A stretch of DNA of 64,000 bases from JANQOH01 sp965201155. Lineage in GTDB: Bacteria > Pseudomonadota > Alphaproteobacteria > UBA7887. This document shows, in pieces, positions 54,476 to 63,807 of the stretch. A program made the position numbers and the translations under genes. The notes below the pieces were generated by a model. That model was not told the origin of the DNA. It saw only the letters and a program-made list of their open reading frames with translations, and ran no database searches. The stretch covers positions 1,488,001-1,552,000 of the forward strand of contig OZ241752.1 in NCBI GenBank assembly GCA_965201155.1. The letters run 5' to 3'. Position 1 is the first letter of the stretch; every line of letters begins with the position of its first letter.

Positions 54476-57400
54476 ATGGCGCTGTTTTCCAATGCCGGCA
54501 CGATAACAACTGACATAGACAATCTGACCAACGGGACGCCCTACAACTTCCGTGTCAACGCAGGGAGTGACGGGCCGTGGTCGGAAACCGCCCAGGCGAC
54601 GCCGCTGGCGGAACTCGCGGAAGCGCCGGCCCGGATGTCGAAGCCCGGCACGAGCCGCTATTCCGGCTTGCCGCTGAAGGTCAAGGTGACATGGACGGCG
54701 CCGGATGACGGCGGTTCGGCGATCACCGGCTATGATTTGCGCTACAAACTCAGCAGTGCGGACTGGGATTCGGGCGATACGGTCGTGCTGACCGATCTCA
54801 CCGGCACCCAGACGGATGTGACCAGTGTGTCCGTCAATATGAATTATGATTTGCAGGTCCGGGCAAAAAACGCGATCGGCGAGGGTTCATGGTCGCCGTC
54901 GCAGATGACAACGTGGACGGATGTCCTGGAGGTCGCGCCAACCATAACCGGGACATATGCCTATGAGAAAGACGGCAGCATCCGCGTGGTCTGGAAGCTG
55001 CCGAAGGACCACTGGCGCTATCTCACCTACGACCTTGACATCGCCATTGCCGGGGAGGACTGGGACAGCGGGCCCGACATGATCACCGACATCCCGCGGG
55101 GCTATTGTCATGACCCCTGCGCCGCTATCACTGTCACTGCGGACGTGCTGGAGCCGGGCGTGCGCTATGCCTTCCGGGTACGCGCGGAGAATCACAAGGG
55201 CGACGGTCCCTGGTCCGAGGTCGTGGAAGAGACCGCGAAAGGCGGCGTTCCGTCGGCTCCCGGCACGCCGGACCTCGAGCTGGGAGCGGCATCCGTGGGT
55301 ATTACGGGGATCGATGCCCTCTGGGGCAAGCCCGATAGCGGCAAGGTGTCTACCTACGATCTCGACGTCGCGGTTGCCGGAGAGGCGTGGGGCGCCGAGC
55401 CGACGCATCCGGATATCGCTCCGGAGTCGGACGGGGGCAGGGCGTTGGTGACCGGACTGACCAACGGCGTGCGCTACGCCTTCCGGGTGCGCGGAACGAA
55501 CAGTTTCGGCGACGGTTCATGGTCCAAGACATCGGAAATCGTCATGATTTCGCCCCCGTCGCCCATGGCTGCGCCAACGATCGTGACCGGCTGGCACAAT
55601 TGCGCACAGGGCGGCGGGTGCGTTGACATCAGCTGGGCGCCGCCTGCGGACAATGGCGGTGCGGATATCGCCAATTATCGCGTCATCCCCATAAGCGGCG
55701 GCAAGAGGAGGTCGGGGGTCGATGTCGCGGCCACGAAGACCAGCCTCCAGATTTACGGCCTCCCGCAGGACGGCGAAGAATTCCGTTTCGCCGTGCGGGC
55801 GAAGAATACGGCGGGTTTGTTGAGCAGCTACCACAACAGCAACAACTGGTCCGATGCGGTCGGCCCTGTGACGCTCGAGATTCCCGGCGCGCCGGCAGCG
55901 CCTGAACTGGTGGCGGGCTGGGACGGAATCCAGGCGGTACGCTGGGCTCCGCCCTCGGCGGAGAATGGCGGTACGCCGTACCTGTTCTATGATCTCGATG
56001 TCGCTGTTGCCGGCCAGGGCTGGGCCTCGGGTCCGGCGCGAATGAGCGGGCTGACGAAGACGTCGACCTACAAGGGCAACTGGCTCGACGACGGCGTACG
56101 CTATGCCTTCCGGGTACGGGCGATGAATTCCGCCGGCACCGGCCCGTGGTCGGCGACATCGGAATACACGGTCGGCGGTACCGACGAACTGGAAATTCCC
56201 CAGCCGGGGAAACCGACGGCGGAATCCGGGGACGGGGAGATCCGGGTCGAATGGAAAGTCGGGGAAGTCAGCGGCATAGACGGCATGGGCTACTTTTTGG
56301 GCGGGAACGTTCAATATGTCGTTGCCGGGCAGGACTGGAGCAGCGCGCAGACCGTGAATAAACGCGGCGGCGGGCCACTTCCGGGCGGCGGCCATTATGG
56401 ATACACGGTTCTCAGAAACCTCGATAATGGTGTGCGCTACGCCTTCCGGGTGCGCCATGCCGAGTACAAGTCACCCTATCGCAAGGGGCCATGGTCGGCG
56501 GTATCGGAGGCGGTTGCCGGGGGCGAGTCGGAAGATGCGCCCGATATGGTGGGCGGACTGACGCTCGCCGCGGGTGACGGCGAAATCACGGCAAGCTGGT
56601 CGGCTCCGACCTATGAAGGCGGAAGCTCGATCACCGGGTACGAGGTCGAGTACGGGGTCGATGGCGCAGAAGACGCGCCGGCGCTGGTCACGGTGACCGA
56701 GACGACGGCGGTGCTCACCGGTCTCGAGGGCGGCACGCTGTACGCGGTGCGCGTGCGCGCGAAGAACAGCTTCGGCGACGGCGCCTGGTCGGAGTCTGTC
56801 ACGGCCAGCCCGGAAGGCGATGCGCAGCCGAGTTTCGAGGGGGTTTCCAGTCCGGAACTGAACTTCACGGCGGGCCTTGAGATCGACCCGGAGGCGCTGC
56901 CGTCCGCGACGGGCGGCGATGGCGAGCTCGGGTACACAGTGAGTCCCGAGATCGACAATGGTCTCTCCTTCGATGCGGCGGCGCGTGCAATCACCGGCAC
57001 GCCGGGTTCCGCGGCGCCCGCAGTGACCTACACGCTGACGGCAACCGACGCAGATGGCGATACTGCGGAGCTCACCTTCACCATTACGGTGACGGAGGCG
57101 GATGTGCCCGCGAATGTGAGCGCGGCAGCCACGGCGGCAACGGCGTGGAAGACGCTGGATGTGCAGTTCGATGCGCCGGCGGCGGACCCGGACCGGGTTC
57201 TGGCGAACACCCAATACCGCGTGCTGGGCCTGAAACAGGGCGCGAGCTGGACCGGCTGGCGGACACTGACCGGTGTGTCGGAGACTGGCGGCCGGGTAAG
57301 CGGCTCGACGAAGGCGGGGAAGCTCGCGATCGGTCGCGTGTACGAGGTGCAGCTTCGCTTCTGCGGCGCGACGCCGTCCGACGCGAATTGCGGTTCGGCC

Positions 57401-59203
57401 TCTGCGGGCGTGCACGGAGCGACGCCGGCGTCTGCGCCGACAAATGCGACGGCCTCGGCGACCGATCCGGCGTCGGAGACGGCGCTGACGCTCGGCTGGG
57501 GCATCGCCAATACCGGCGGCAACAAGAACATGCATGCGGCATATGAGTTGGGCTACAGCAGCGACACGGATGCTGCCGAACCTGCGACGCTGGTCGACTC
57601 CGCTGACGCACCGGCTTTCGGTGAGACCAAGGCAGAGATCAGCGGCCTTCAGAGCGGAACGGAATACCGCCTGTTCGTGCGCAGCATCATCGCGCATGAG
57701 GGCGCGCGGCTGTTCGCCTCGCCCTGGGCTTCCGCCACAGCGACGACCGAAGCCGCAGAGGGACTGACGCTGGGCGAGGCTCCGGACGACCCGCAATGGA
57801 CGGCAGGCGAAGCAGTCGAGGCGCTCATCCTGCCTGAAGCCACCGGCGGTACGGGCGCCATCACCTACAGCCTCGATCCGGCGACCTGGAACGGTCTGAG
57901 TTTCGACGCGGCAACCCGCGAGCTGTCCGGCACCCCTGAGGACGGCGGCAGCAGCGAACTCACCTACACGGCGACGGACGAGGCGGAAGAGACCGCCACG
58001 CTGACCTTCACCGTGACAGTCGCGGCAGCCGCGCCGAGCTTCGACGGTGTCGACAGCCCGGCGCTGGCGTTCACCGCCGGCGAGGCGATTGAAGAAGTGA
58101 CGCTGCCGGCGGCCGCGGGAGGCGAAGGCGCGCTGAGTTATGGCCTGAGCCCGGCGCTGGACAATGGCCTGGCCTTCGACGCCGCCACCCGCAAGGTGTC
58201 CGGCATCCCGGAAGCAGCGGCGGAAGCTGTCACTTATACCCTGACCGCTACTGACGAGAACGCTGCCAGCGCAGAGCTCGATTTCACGATCGCGGTGACA
58301 GAAGCCGACACCAGCCCGAGCTATGAGGGCGCGGACAGTCCGGCGCTCGCCTTCACTGCCGGCGAAGCCGTCACGCCGGTGACGCTGCCTGCGGCAAGCG
58401 GCGGGACCGGAGCGCTCACCTACACGGTCGCGCCGGCGCTTGGCAACGGGCTGGCGTTCGACGCAGCGACACGCCAGGTCTCCGGCACACCGACCGCAGC
58501 GGCGGATGCGGCGAGCTATACGCTTACCGCCGCCGACACGGACGGCGACACGGCAGACCTTGCCTTTACGGTCACGGTGACTGAACCCGCCGACACCACT
58601 GCGCCGACAGTTACGCTGGCAACGGCGGACGGTGTCGGAAACCCGGCGGTGGGCGCCTTCGGCATCACCATTGCCTTCAGCGAGCCGGTGACGGGCTTTG
58701 CGGCAGGCGATCTGACAGTGGCCAGCGGCGCGGCCTCCGGCCTTGCGGGGTCGGATGCATCGTGGACGGCGACCATCACCCCGGATGACGGGTTCTCCGG
58801 TGATGTGACAGTGGACATGGCGGCAGGCGTGGTGGAGGACGTGGCCGGCAACGGGAACGAGGCAGCATCGACCCTGGCGGTTGCGGTTGTGCCCCCGGTG
58901 ACAAAGCCGACCAATGTGGAGAGCGCCACCACGGCGGCGACGGCGTGGAAGTCTCTGGATGTGACTTTCGACGCGCCGCCTGCCTGGACGGGCTGGGTTG
59001 CAGCGAACACCCAGATCCGCGTGCTCGGAATGAAGAATGGCGCGGTGCGCACGGGGTGGAAGGCGCCAAAATCCGTCTCGGTGGAGAATGGTCGCGCCAG
59101 CGCCTCGACGGGGGCGAGCCTTGCTGTCGGGCGTGTGTATGAGGTGGAACTGCGCTATTGCGGCGTGTCGTCCGATGTCGCTGCAGCGAGGCGTCCGACA
59201 TGA
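54476..59203 (+). CDS. Giant fibronectin type III / Ig-like surface protein, passenger part of an autotransporter
   Basis: This 1575-residue frame is the first methionine-initiated part; coding in the same frame really begins before it, at the signal peptide near 54260 and ANTPTAPQNL at 54317. It holds about eight fibronectin type III-like repeats (to about residue 780), then a putative-Ig (He_PIG-like) module, two further FN3-like units (about 877-1095), three more He_PIG-like modules (about 1102-1372), an Ig-like module with FSEPVTGFAAGDLTV (about 1374-1475) and a last FN3-like unit. The typical recurring phrase is YAFRVRAxNSxGxGxWS. The frame ends at a shift near 59181; the barrel continues in another frame. 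It is probably an adhesin or matrix-binding protein. Confidence 0.75.
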   Translation: MALFSNAGTITTDIDNLTNGTPYNFRVNAGSDGPWSETAQATPLAELAEAPARMSKPGTSRYSGLPLKVKVTWTAPDDGGSAITGYDLRYKLSSADWDSGDTVVLTDLTGTQTDVTSVSVNMNYDLQVRAKNAIGEGSWSPSQMTTWTDVLEVAPTITGTYAYEKDGSIRVVWKLPKDHWRYLTYDLDIAIAGEDWDSGPDMITDIPRGYCHDPCAAITVTADVLEPGVRYAFRVRAENHKGDGPWSEVVEETAKGGVPSAPGTPDLELGAASVGITGIDALWGKPDSGKVSTYDLDVAVAGEAWGAEPTHPDIAPESDGGRALVTGLTNGVRYAFRVRGTNSFGDGSWSKTSEIVMISPPSPMAAPTIVTGWHNCAQGGGCVDISWAPPADNGGADIANYRVIPISGGKRRSGVDVAATKTSLQIYGLPQDGEEFRFAVRAKNTAGLLSSYHNSNNWSDAVGPVTLEIPGAPAAPELVAGWDGIQAVRWAPPSAENGGTPYLFYDLDVAVAGQGWASGPARMSGLTKTSTYKGNWLDDGVRYAFRVRAMNSAGTGPWSATSEYTVGGTDELEIPQPGKPTAESGDGEIRVEWKVGEVSGIDGMGYFLGGNVQYVVAGQDWSSAQTVNKRGGGPLPGGGHYGYTVLRNLDNGVRYAFRVRHAEYKSPYRKGPWSAVSEAVAGGESEDAPDMVGGLTLAAGDGEITASWSAPTYEGGSSITGYEVEYGVDGAEDAPALVTVTETTAVLTGLEGGTLYAVRVRAKNSFGDGAWSESVTASPEGDAQPSFEGVSSPELNFTAGLEIDPEALPSATGGDGELGYTVSPEIDNGLSFDAAARAITGTPGSAAPAVTYTLTATDADGDTAELTFTITVTEADVPANVSAAATAATAWKTLDVQFDAPAADPDRVLANTQYRVLGLKQGASWTGWRTLTGVSETGGRVSGSTKAGKLAIGRVYEVQLRFCGATPSDANCGSASAGVHGATPASAPTNATASATDPASETALTLGWGIANTGGNKNMHAAYELGYSSDTDAAEPATLVDSADAPAFGETKAEISGLQSGTEYRLFVRSIIAHEGARLFASPWASATATTEAAEGLTLGEAPDDPQWTAGEAVEALILPEATGGTGAITYSLDPATWNGLSFDAATRELSGTPEDGGSSELTYTATDEAEETATLTFTVTVAAAAPSFDGVDSPALAFTAGEAIEEVTLPAAAGGEGALSYGLSPALDNGLAFDAATRKVSGIPEAAAEAVTYTLTATDENAASAELDFTIAVTEADTSPSYEGADSPALAFTAGEAVTPVTLPAASGGTGALTYTVAPALGNGLAFDAATRQVSGTPTAAADAASYTLTAADTDGDTADLAFTVTVTEPADTTAPTVTLATADGVGNPAVGAFGITIAFSEPVTGFAAGDLTVASGAASGLAGSDASWTATITPDDGFSGDVTVDMAAGVVEDVAGNGNEAASTLAVAVVPPVTKPTNVESATTAATAWKSLDVTFDAPPAWTGWVAANTQIRVLGMKNGAVRTGWKAPKSVSVENGRASASTGASLAVGRVYEVELRYCGVSSDVAAARRPT

Positions 59204-61167
59204 TCCACAGCACAACGCCGGCATCGGCGCCGAGCGATGCCCAGGCGGGGCCGCCCGACTCGGGTTCGCAGACGGCGCTGAAGCTCTCATGGAGCATCGC
59301 CAACACCGGCGGCAAGAAGAACCTGCAGGCGGCGTATGAGATCGGCTGGAGTGACGAAACCGGCGCTGCTGCACCAAAGACGCTGCTGGACACGGTGCCC
59401 GGCTTCGGTGCGACGGAAGTGGAAATCTCCGGTCTTGAGGCAGGGGAAGCCTACAAGCTGTTCGTGCGCAGCACAGTCGACTGGCAGGGTTCTCGGCTGT
59501 TTGCGTCGAACTGGGCGTCGGCAACAGCGACCACGGCGTCGGGTGCGGATGGTCTTGCGAACGAGGCGTTGAAGAATGCGCTTGCGCGTCAGGCGCGGCA
59601 GCTTCTTGAGGATGCCTCTACTGTGATCGGCAACCGCATGGCTGACGCCAGCACCGGCAGCGATGCGCTGACAGCGCTTGCGGGCCTGTTCGGCCAGCAG
59701 GGTCCGGGCGGCTGCCCGCTTGCGGAAAGCATTGAGGACTGCGTTACCCGAGGCCCCGCCGGCGGCGGCATCGCTGCGCTCTTCAACCCGCAGGGCGGGT
59801 TCGGCGCAGCATCTGATCCGTTCAGTCTTGCACAGCAGGGCTCCGGTTTTGCCGGCGGCGCGTTCGGCTTCGATTCACAAGGCGGGTTCGGGACGCAGGA
59901 CGGCTTCGGCGCGCAGGACCAGTCCTTCGGCTTTGCCGAACTGCGCGAGCGGGCGAAACATGGCTTTGCCATCTCCCTCAACCAACCGCTGCCGCAGCCC
60001 GGCGCGCAGTTCACTCAGGACATGGCGCCGGTGCAGGATGACATGCAGCTCACCCTGTGGGGCCAGGCTGCGCCGGGCCTGTCTCAGGGCACCATGTTCT
60101 GGGGTATGGATGCACAGCGGCCCGGACGCTGGATGACCGGCCTTGCCTTTGCCGAAAGCACCGGCAGCACCACCTCCGTGCTGTCGCGCGGCAATGGCCG
60201 CGTGTCGGGCTTTGCCGAGAGCGAGGTGACGGCGGTCTATCCCTATGCCAGGGGCCGCATCGCCTCGGGTCTGGATGTGTGGAGCCTCGCCGGCTGGGGC
60301 CAGGGCCGTCTGGCGAGCCGCTGGGCGGGCCAGTCCGATGTGTCGGGTCCGGAGGAAGTGATCGACCTCCATGGCGGTCTGGCGTTCAGCATGGGCCTTG
60401 CCGGCGCCGAGCAGCGCCTCTATGAGCATGGCGGCTTCAGCGTCTCGGCGGTTGGCGATGCCGGGTGGTCGCGCCTTGCCGTATCAGGCGGCACGGCGGA
60501 TGGCGTGGCGGCGTCGGTGCACCGGACCCGTGCGGCTGTCGAGGGACGCTGGCTGTCGGACGCCTGGACCTCGAACCTGCGTGTCGGTGGCCGCGTTGAC
60601 GGCGGCGACGGCGAGACGGCTTCGGGCGCTGAGCTTTCGGGTGATGTGCTGCATAGCTGGGGCCGCTGGGAAGCGGGCCTGCAGGGCCGCTGGTACAGCG
60701 CGAACACGGCGGAGGCGACTGCGGGCGGGTTTGGCGACCAGGGCGTGCGTGCGGCGCTCGGCCTTCGCAGCGCCGCCGATGGCACAGGCTTGGCGTTCAC
60801 CCTGTCTCCGGGCTGGGGCACGGCCGGTCTTTCGCACGCAGCGGGTGCGGCGCCGGGCGCCGGGCTTCTGGACGCGCTTCCGGGCAACATGCCCGCCGCA
60901 GGCGTGACCGGCGATGCGGCCACGGCGCCTGGAGCACATATCAACGGCCTGGTGTCGTGGGGCGCCGGTGTGGACGGCTTGCTGCGCGGGCAGGAAATCC
61001 TGCGTCCCTACGCAGAGTTCTCGATCTCGGCTGACGGCACACGCCACATCCGCACCGGCCTGTCGCTGGAGGGTCCGCTCTGGACCAGCCTTGCCCTGGA
61101 GCGCCGCGAAAGCGCCTTCGAATCCCCCAGCCACGGCCTCATGCTGATGCTGGACACACGCTTCTGA
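59158..61167 (+). CDS. C-terminal part of the giant surface protein with autotransporter beta-barrel
   Basis: This frame continues the last FN3-like unit (TTPASAPSDAQ, LKLSWSIANTGGKKNLQAAYEIGW). A linker follows, then a Gly/Phe/Gln-rich stretch (QGGFGAASDPFSL, GGFGTQDGFGAQ). The outer-membrane barrel runs from about residue 300 and ends in LMLMLDTRF, with the terminal Phe typical of such barrels. The first codons up to about 59181 are out-of-frame artefact. Joining it to the passenger requires one extra base near 59181 (GTCGC-TGC to GTCGCC-TGC). Translation alone from an internal start would lack a signal peptide. Confidence 0.75.
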   Translation: MRRVVRCRCSEASDMIHSTTPASAPSDAQAGPPDSGSQTALKLSWSIANTGGKKNLQAAYEIGWSDETGAAAPKTLLDTVPGFGATEVEISGLEAGEAYKLFVRSTVDWQGSRLFASNWASATATTASGADGLANEALKNALARQARQLLEDASTVIGNRMADASTGSDALTALAGLFGQQGPGGCPLAESIEDCVTRGPAGGGIAALFNPQGGFGAASDPFSLAQQGSGFAGGAFGFDSQGGFGTQDGFGAQDQSFGFAELRERAKHGFAISLNQPLPQPGAQFTQDMAPVQDDMQLTLWGQAAPGLSQGTMFWGMDAQRPGRWMTGLAFAESTGSTTSVLSRGNGRVSGFAESEVTAVYPYARGRIASGLDVWSLAGWGQGRLASRWAGQSDVSGPEEVIDLHGGLAFSMGLAGAEQRLYEHGGFSVSAVGDAGWSRLAVSGGTADGVAASVHRTRAAVEGRWLSDAWTSNLRVGGRVDGGDGETASGAELSGDVLHSWGRWEAGLQGRWYSANTAEATAGGFGDQGVRAALGLRSAADGTGLAFTLSPGWGTAGLSHAAGAAPGAGLLDALPGNMPAAGVTGDAATAPGAHINGLVSWGAGVDGLLRGQEILRPYAEFSISADGTRHIRTGLSLEGPLWTSLALERRESAFESPSHGLMLMLDTRF

Positions 61168-61186
61168 TGACCGGAAACACCCCCCT

Positions 61187-61214
61187 GTCAACATCAATAC
61201 CGTCAGGGGGGTGT
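61187..61214 (+). terminator. Hairpin downstream of the autotransporter gene
   Basis: ACACCCCCCTG (61187-61197) and CAGGGGGGTGT (61204-61214) form a perfect 11-base-pair stem, with only the six bases 61198-61203 between them. It lies 20 bases after the stop codon. No run of T follows, so it may be a weak intrinsic terminator or a mRNA-stabilising hairpin. Confidence 0.55.
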
Positions 61215-61638
61215 CTGGTTGCATAGCTATGCAACCACCGGGATCGGCATGTGATCCAAGTCCTGATGTGATCTGCCGCAACCCTATGGTTCGCAGGGAG
61301 TACGTCAAAGCCCGGAGCACCAGCGTTCTCCCGGATGCGATGGTCCAGGGAGAGTATGTGCAGACTTGAACGAAATTCTCCGATTCGAAGCGCCCTAGTC
61401 AGATGCGGTGCGCCGACTGCCCGCACGGGGCCGTGAACGATAGCGGCGAATGCAGCCGCAACCCGTGCTTCCGTAAGCTCGCGCACGGTCACCACCGGTT
61501 CCGGGTGTTTCATGGGCGCGTTATGCGGGTGTGGCGGTCAAGCGCTTGCGGGGCGCAGATAACCGGAATATCGGCGGCATCCGCAAATTCGCGATCGATC
61601 ATTGTCCGCGCTTTTTTGCTGCTTCGGATCGGGCGGGA
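61215..61638. other. Stretch without a recognisable gene
   Basis: These 424 bases separate the autotransporter terminator from parE. Open frames on both strands are short. A minus-strand one with VTVRELTEARVAAAFAAIVHG looks weakly protein-like but has no recognisable domain and no good start signal. I assign nothing here. Confidence 0.4.
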
Positions 61639-61968
61639 TCATTCGCGGAGGACATCCGGCTCATGATCTTCCATGAAGTGGCCAATCTGATGCATGCGCT
61701 CATGCAGCACGGTGACAATGCCGATCGCTCCGTCGCTCAACCTCTTCCAGTAGACGAAATGCCGCCGATACCGGAACACATAGCCGCGCACCCCGAACTC
61801 GGCCGGGACAGGGCGCGATACGACTGCGTCGGAAGCGATGCCTGCAAAGGCTTCGAACAATCCGGTGACGTAATCCTTCGCTTGCGTTTCCCCCCAGCGC
61901 TCACGACTGTACCGGTAGATTTCATTGATGCGGACGGCGGCCGCTGCCTGTACCCGTACCAGCGTCAC
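61639..61968 (-). CDS. parE: ParE-family toxin (RelE/ParE superfamily)
   Basis: This 109-residue protein has the ParE fold: AVRINEIYRYSRERWGETQAKDYVTGLFEAF, FRYRRHFVYWK and IVTVLHERMH near the end. ParE toxins poison DNA gyrase. The ATG overlaps the parD stop (ATGA), giving antitoxin-first order. The stability role for the neighbouring region is inferred. Confidence 0.88.
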   Translation of the reverse strand: MTLVRVQAAAAVRINEIYRYSRERWGETQAKDYVTGLFEAFAGIASDAVVSRPVPAEFGVRGYVFRYRRHFVYWKRLSDGAIGIVTVLHERMHQIGHFMEDHEPDVLRE

Positions 61969-62231
61969 GCGCCGGGCCGCGCCCTGTTGTTCGCAATAAC
62001 GTCCGCAGCAGACAACACGTGATAAGTATCATCCGGTGCTGCAAAAGCACGTTCCAGTTCTGCCTTAAGGCGGTCGAAAGCGTCGCGTTCCGCCCGCGCT
62101 TTGTCACGCCGTATCAGATCGCGAATGTACTCGCTGACGTTTTCGTAGTCACCGGATTCACCGACATTGGCTGAAACAAAGTCGCTGAGAGCTCCGCTGA
62201 CGCGAACTGTCATCGTTGTCGTGCGCCGCAT
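61965..62231 (-). CDS. parD: ParD-family antitoxin
   Basis: This 88-residue protein has a ribbon-helix-helix N-terminus (TMTVRVSGALSDFVSANV, YENVSEYIRDLIRRDKAR) and a helical, toxin-binding C-terminus. It represses its own operon in known ParDE pairs. GGGAG precedes ATG 62231. The long open frame to 62597 overlaps the AtuA-type gene and is not used. Confidence 0.88.
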   Translation of the reverse strand: MRRTTTMTVRVSGALSDFVSANVGESGDYENVSEYIRDLIRRDKARAERDAFDRLKAELERAFAAPDDTYHVLSAADVIANNRARPGA

Positions 62232-62352
62232 GGCCAGTCTCCCTATGATTGCACCAATATTAACTAATATCGAATACATTGACAAGGAAATCCGCTCGCG
62301 ACTCGCCAAGCCTTCCGTTGCTCGGTGTGCGACACGTTTCCCGATTGCTGCG

Positions 62353-63696
62353 TCACGCGCGGACGATTTCTGTTCGGGTGGTGACGAGGGAGCGGGGGAG
62401 CAGGACGGACTGGACGGCGAGGATTTCGCGGGCGCTTTTTGAGTCACCAGCGCCGCCCTGGGGGCCGTTGGTGAGCAGGGTCTCGACTTCCCAGCCGATC
62501 GCCTCGGCGGTGCGGCGGTCGGCGCAGCGTCCCGACAGGCGCAGCCGTACTTCATAAGGTTCCGGCCGGTCGGGCGCGGGGCCGTGGAGACTGTCAATGC
62601 CGATCAGGTCCACGCGCCAGTCGTCATAGGTGAAGCCGCGCATGGCGAGGCGTTCGGCGACGACTTCGGCGGCGAGGCGTGCGCGCGCCGCGGCGTTCGG
62701 GCCGGCATAGGAAATCTGGCCTTCGCCGATATAGCCGTCGAAATAGCCGACACTCACCTTGTAGGAGGCCGTGCGCGGGGCGGCGCGGGCGCCGGTCACA
62801 CGCACCTGGTCAGGGCCGGCCTGGTGGAAGCGTATGGCAGTGGCGTCGAGCACGCAGTCGGGCGTGATATAGGCGGCGGGGTCGTGCATTTCGTACAGAA
62901 GCTGCTCGGTGCAGGTGCGGACATCCACACGTCCGCCGGCGTCGGGCACCTTGCCGATGGTGACGGCGCCGTCGGCAGAGATGTCAGCGAACGGGAATCC
63001 GAGGCGGGCGAGGCCGGGGACATCCTTGATGCCGGGATCAGCGAAATATCCGCCGGTCACCTGGCCGGCGCATTCGAGAAGATGGCCGGCCGCCGTTGCC
63101 TGCCCCAGGTGATGATAGTCGTCATATGACCAGCCGAGGGCGTGCAAGGCCGGGGCAACGAAGAGGGACGGGTCGGCAACGCGCCCGGTCATGACGACGG
63201 GGGCGCCGGTGGCCAGGGCGTCGCATATGCCGTCGGCGCCGAGATAGGCGTTGGCCGCCGCCATGCGCGGCAGGATCGACTCGAGCGGCTCGCCGCTCTC
63301 CATCAGTGTCAGACCGGGGCGTCGGGCGACCGGCTCGCTCACATCATCGCCCAGCAACACGGCGCAGGCGGGGTCGGCGAAACCGGCTTCGGCGGCGATT
63401 TCCGCCGCTCGCTTCCCTGCGGCAAGGGGATTGGCCGCGCCCATGTTGGATACCACCCGCACGCCACCTGCGGCGCAGGCGGGCAGCACGGCGTGCAGGC
63501 GTTCTTCAAGGCGGGGGCTGGTTCCGTCATGCACGCCGCGCCGCATGGCCAGCGTCTCGCGCGCAATGGTGCGCTCGGCGAGGCATTCGAAGGCGAGATA
63601 GTCCACCGCGCCGCGCTCTGCCAGTTCCACCGCCGGTTCCCAGCGGTCGCCGGCGAAACCGGCGCCGCTGCCGATACGGACCGTGCCGTTCTGCAT
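62353..63696 (-). CDS. AtuA-family (DUF1446) acyclic terpene/acyl-CoA catabolism protein
   Basis: This 447-residue protein belongs to the AtuA/DUF1446 family from acyclic terpene (citronellol/geraniol) utilisation clusters. It begins VRIGSGAGFAGDRWEPAVEL and has GVRVVSNMGAANP, MTGRVADPSLFVAPALHAL and SYDDYHHLGQATAAGHLLECAGQ, all family-typical. The start at 63696 has AGGTGA upstream; M at 63723 is an alternative. The biochemical role of AtuA is not established. It often accompanies acyl-CoA carboxylase genes, and such genes (liuC-liuD) lie 16 kb to the left. Confidence 0.9.
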   Translation of the reverse strand: MQNGTVRIGSGAGFAGDRWEPAVELAERGAVDYLAFECLAERTIARETLAMRRGVHDGTSPRLEERLHAVLPACAAGGVRVVSNMGAANPLAAGKRAAEIAAEAGFADPACAVLLGDDVSEPVARRPGLTLMESGEPLESILPRMAAANAYLGADGICDALATGAPVVMTGRVADPSLFVAPALHALGWSYDDYHHLGQATAAGHLLECAGQVTGGYFADPGIKDVPGLARLGFPFADISADGAVTIGKVPDAGGRVDVRTCTEQLLYEMHDPAAYITPDCVLDATAIRFHQAGPDQVRVTGARAAPRTASYKVSVGYFDGYIGEGQISYAGPNAAARARLAAEVVAERLAMRGFTYDDWRVDLIGIDSLHGPAPDRPEPYEVRLRLSGRCADRRTAEAIGWEVETLLTNGPQGGAGDSKSAREILAVQSVLLPRSLVTTRTEIVRA

Positions 63697-63807
63697 GTCA
63701 TCGTCACCTGTCTGCTGTGCCATGGTTTCATCATGCCATGGCGGCGCGCCGGTGTCGCGCCTGGGCCGGCTTGCGGGCGTGGCTGCGCCGCTGATATGAT
63801 GCACGGT

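Noticed and set aside
54476..54478. ATG at 54476 as the true start of the giant surface protein
   Set aside because: It falls inside an FN3 repeat whose first strands, preceded by a signal peptide, are encoded upstream in the same frame; a start here would give no export signal.
56471..59524. 1017-codon open frame on the minus strand inside the autotransporter gene
   Set aside because: It mirrors the repeat structure and codon bias of the plus-strand FN3/Ig gene and encodes Arg-rich, low-complexity sequence with no domain or start signal.
61139..61513. 125-codon minus-strand frame after the autotransporter gene
   Set aside because: Weakly protein-like at its start but it runs back through the terminator hairpin into the barrel gene and has no domain or ribosome-binding site.
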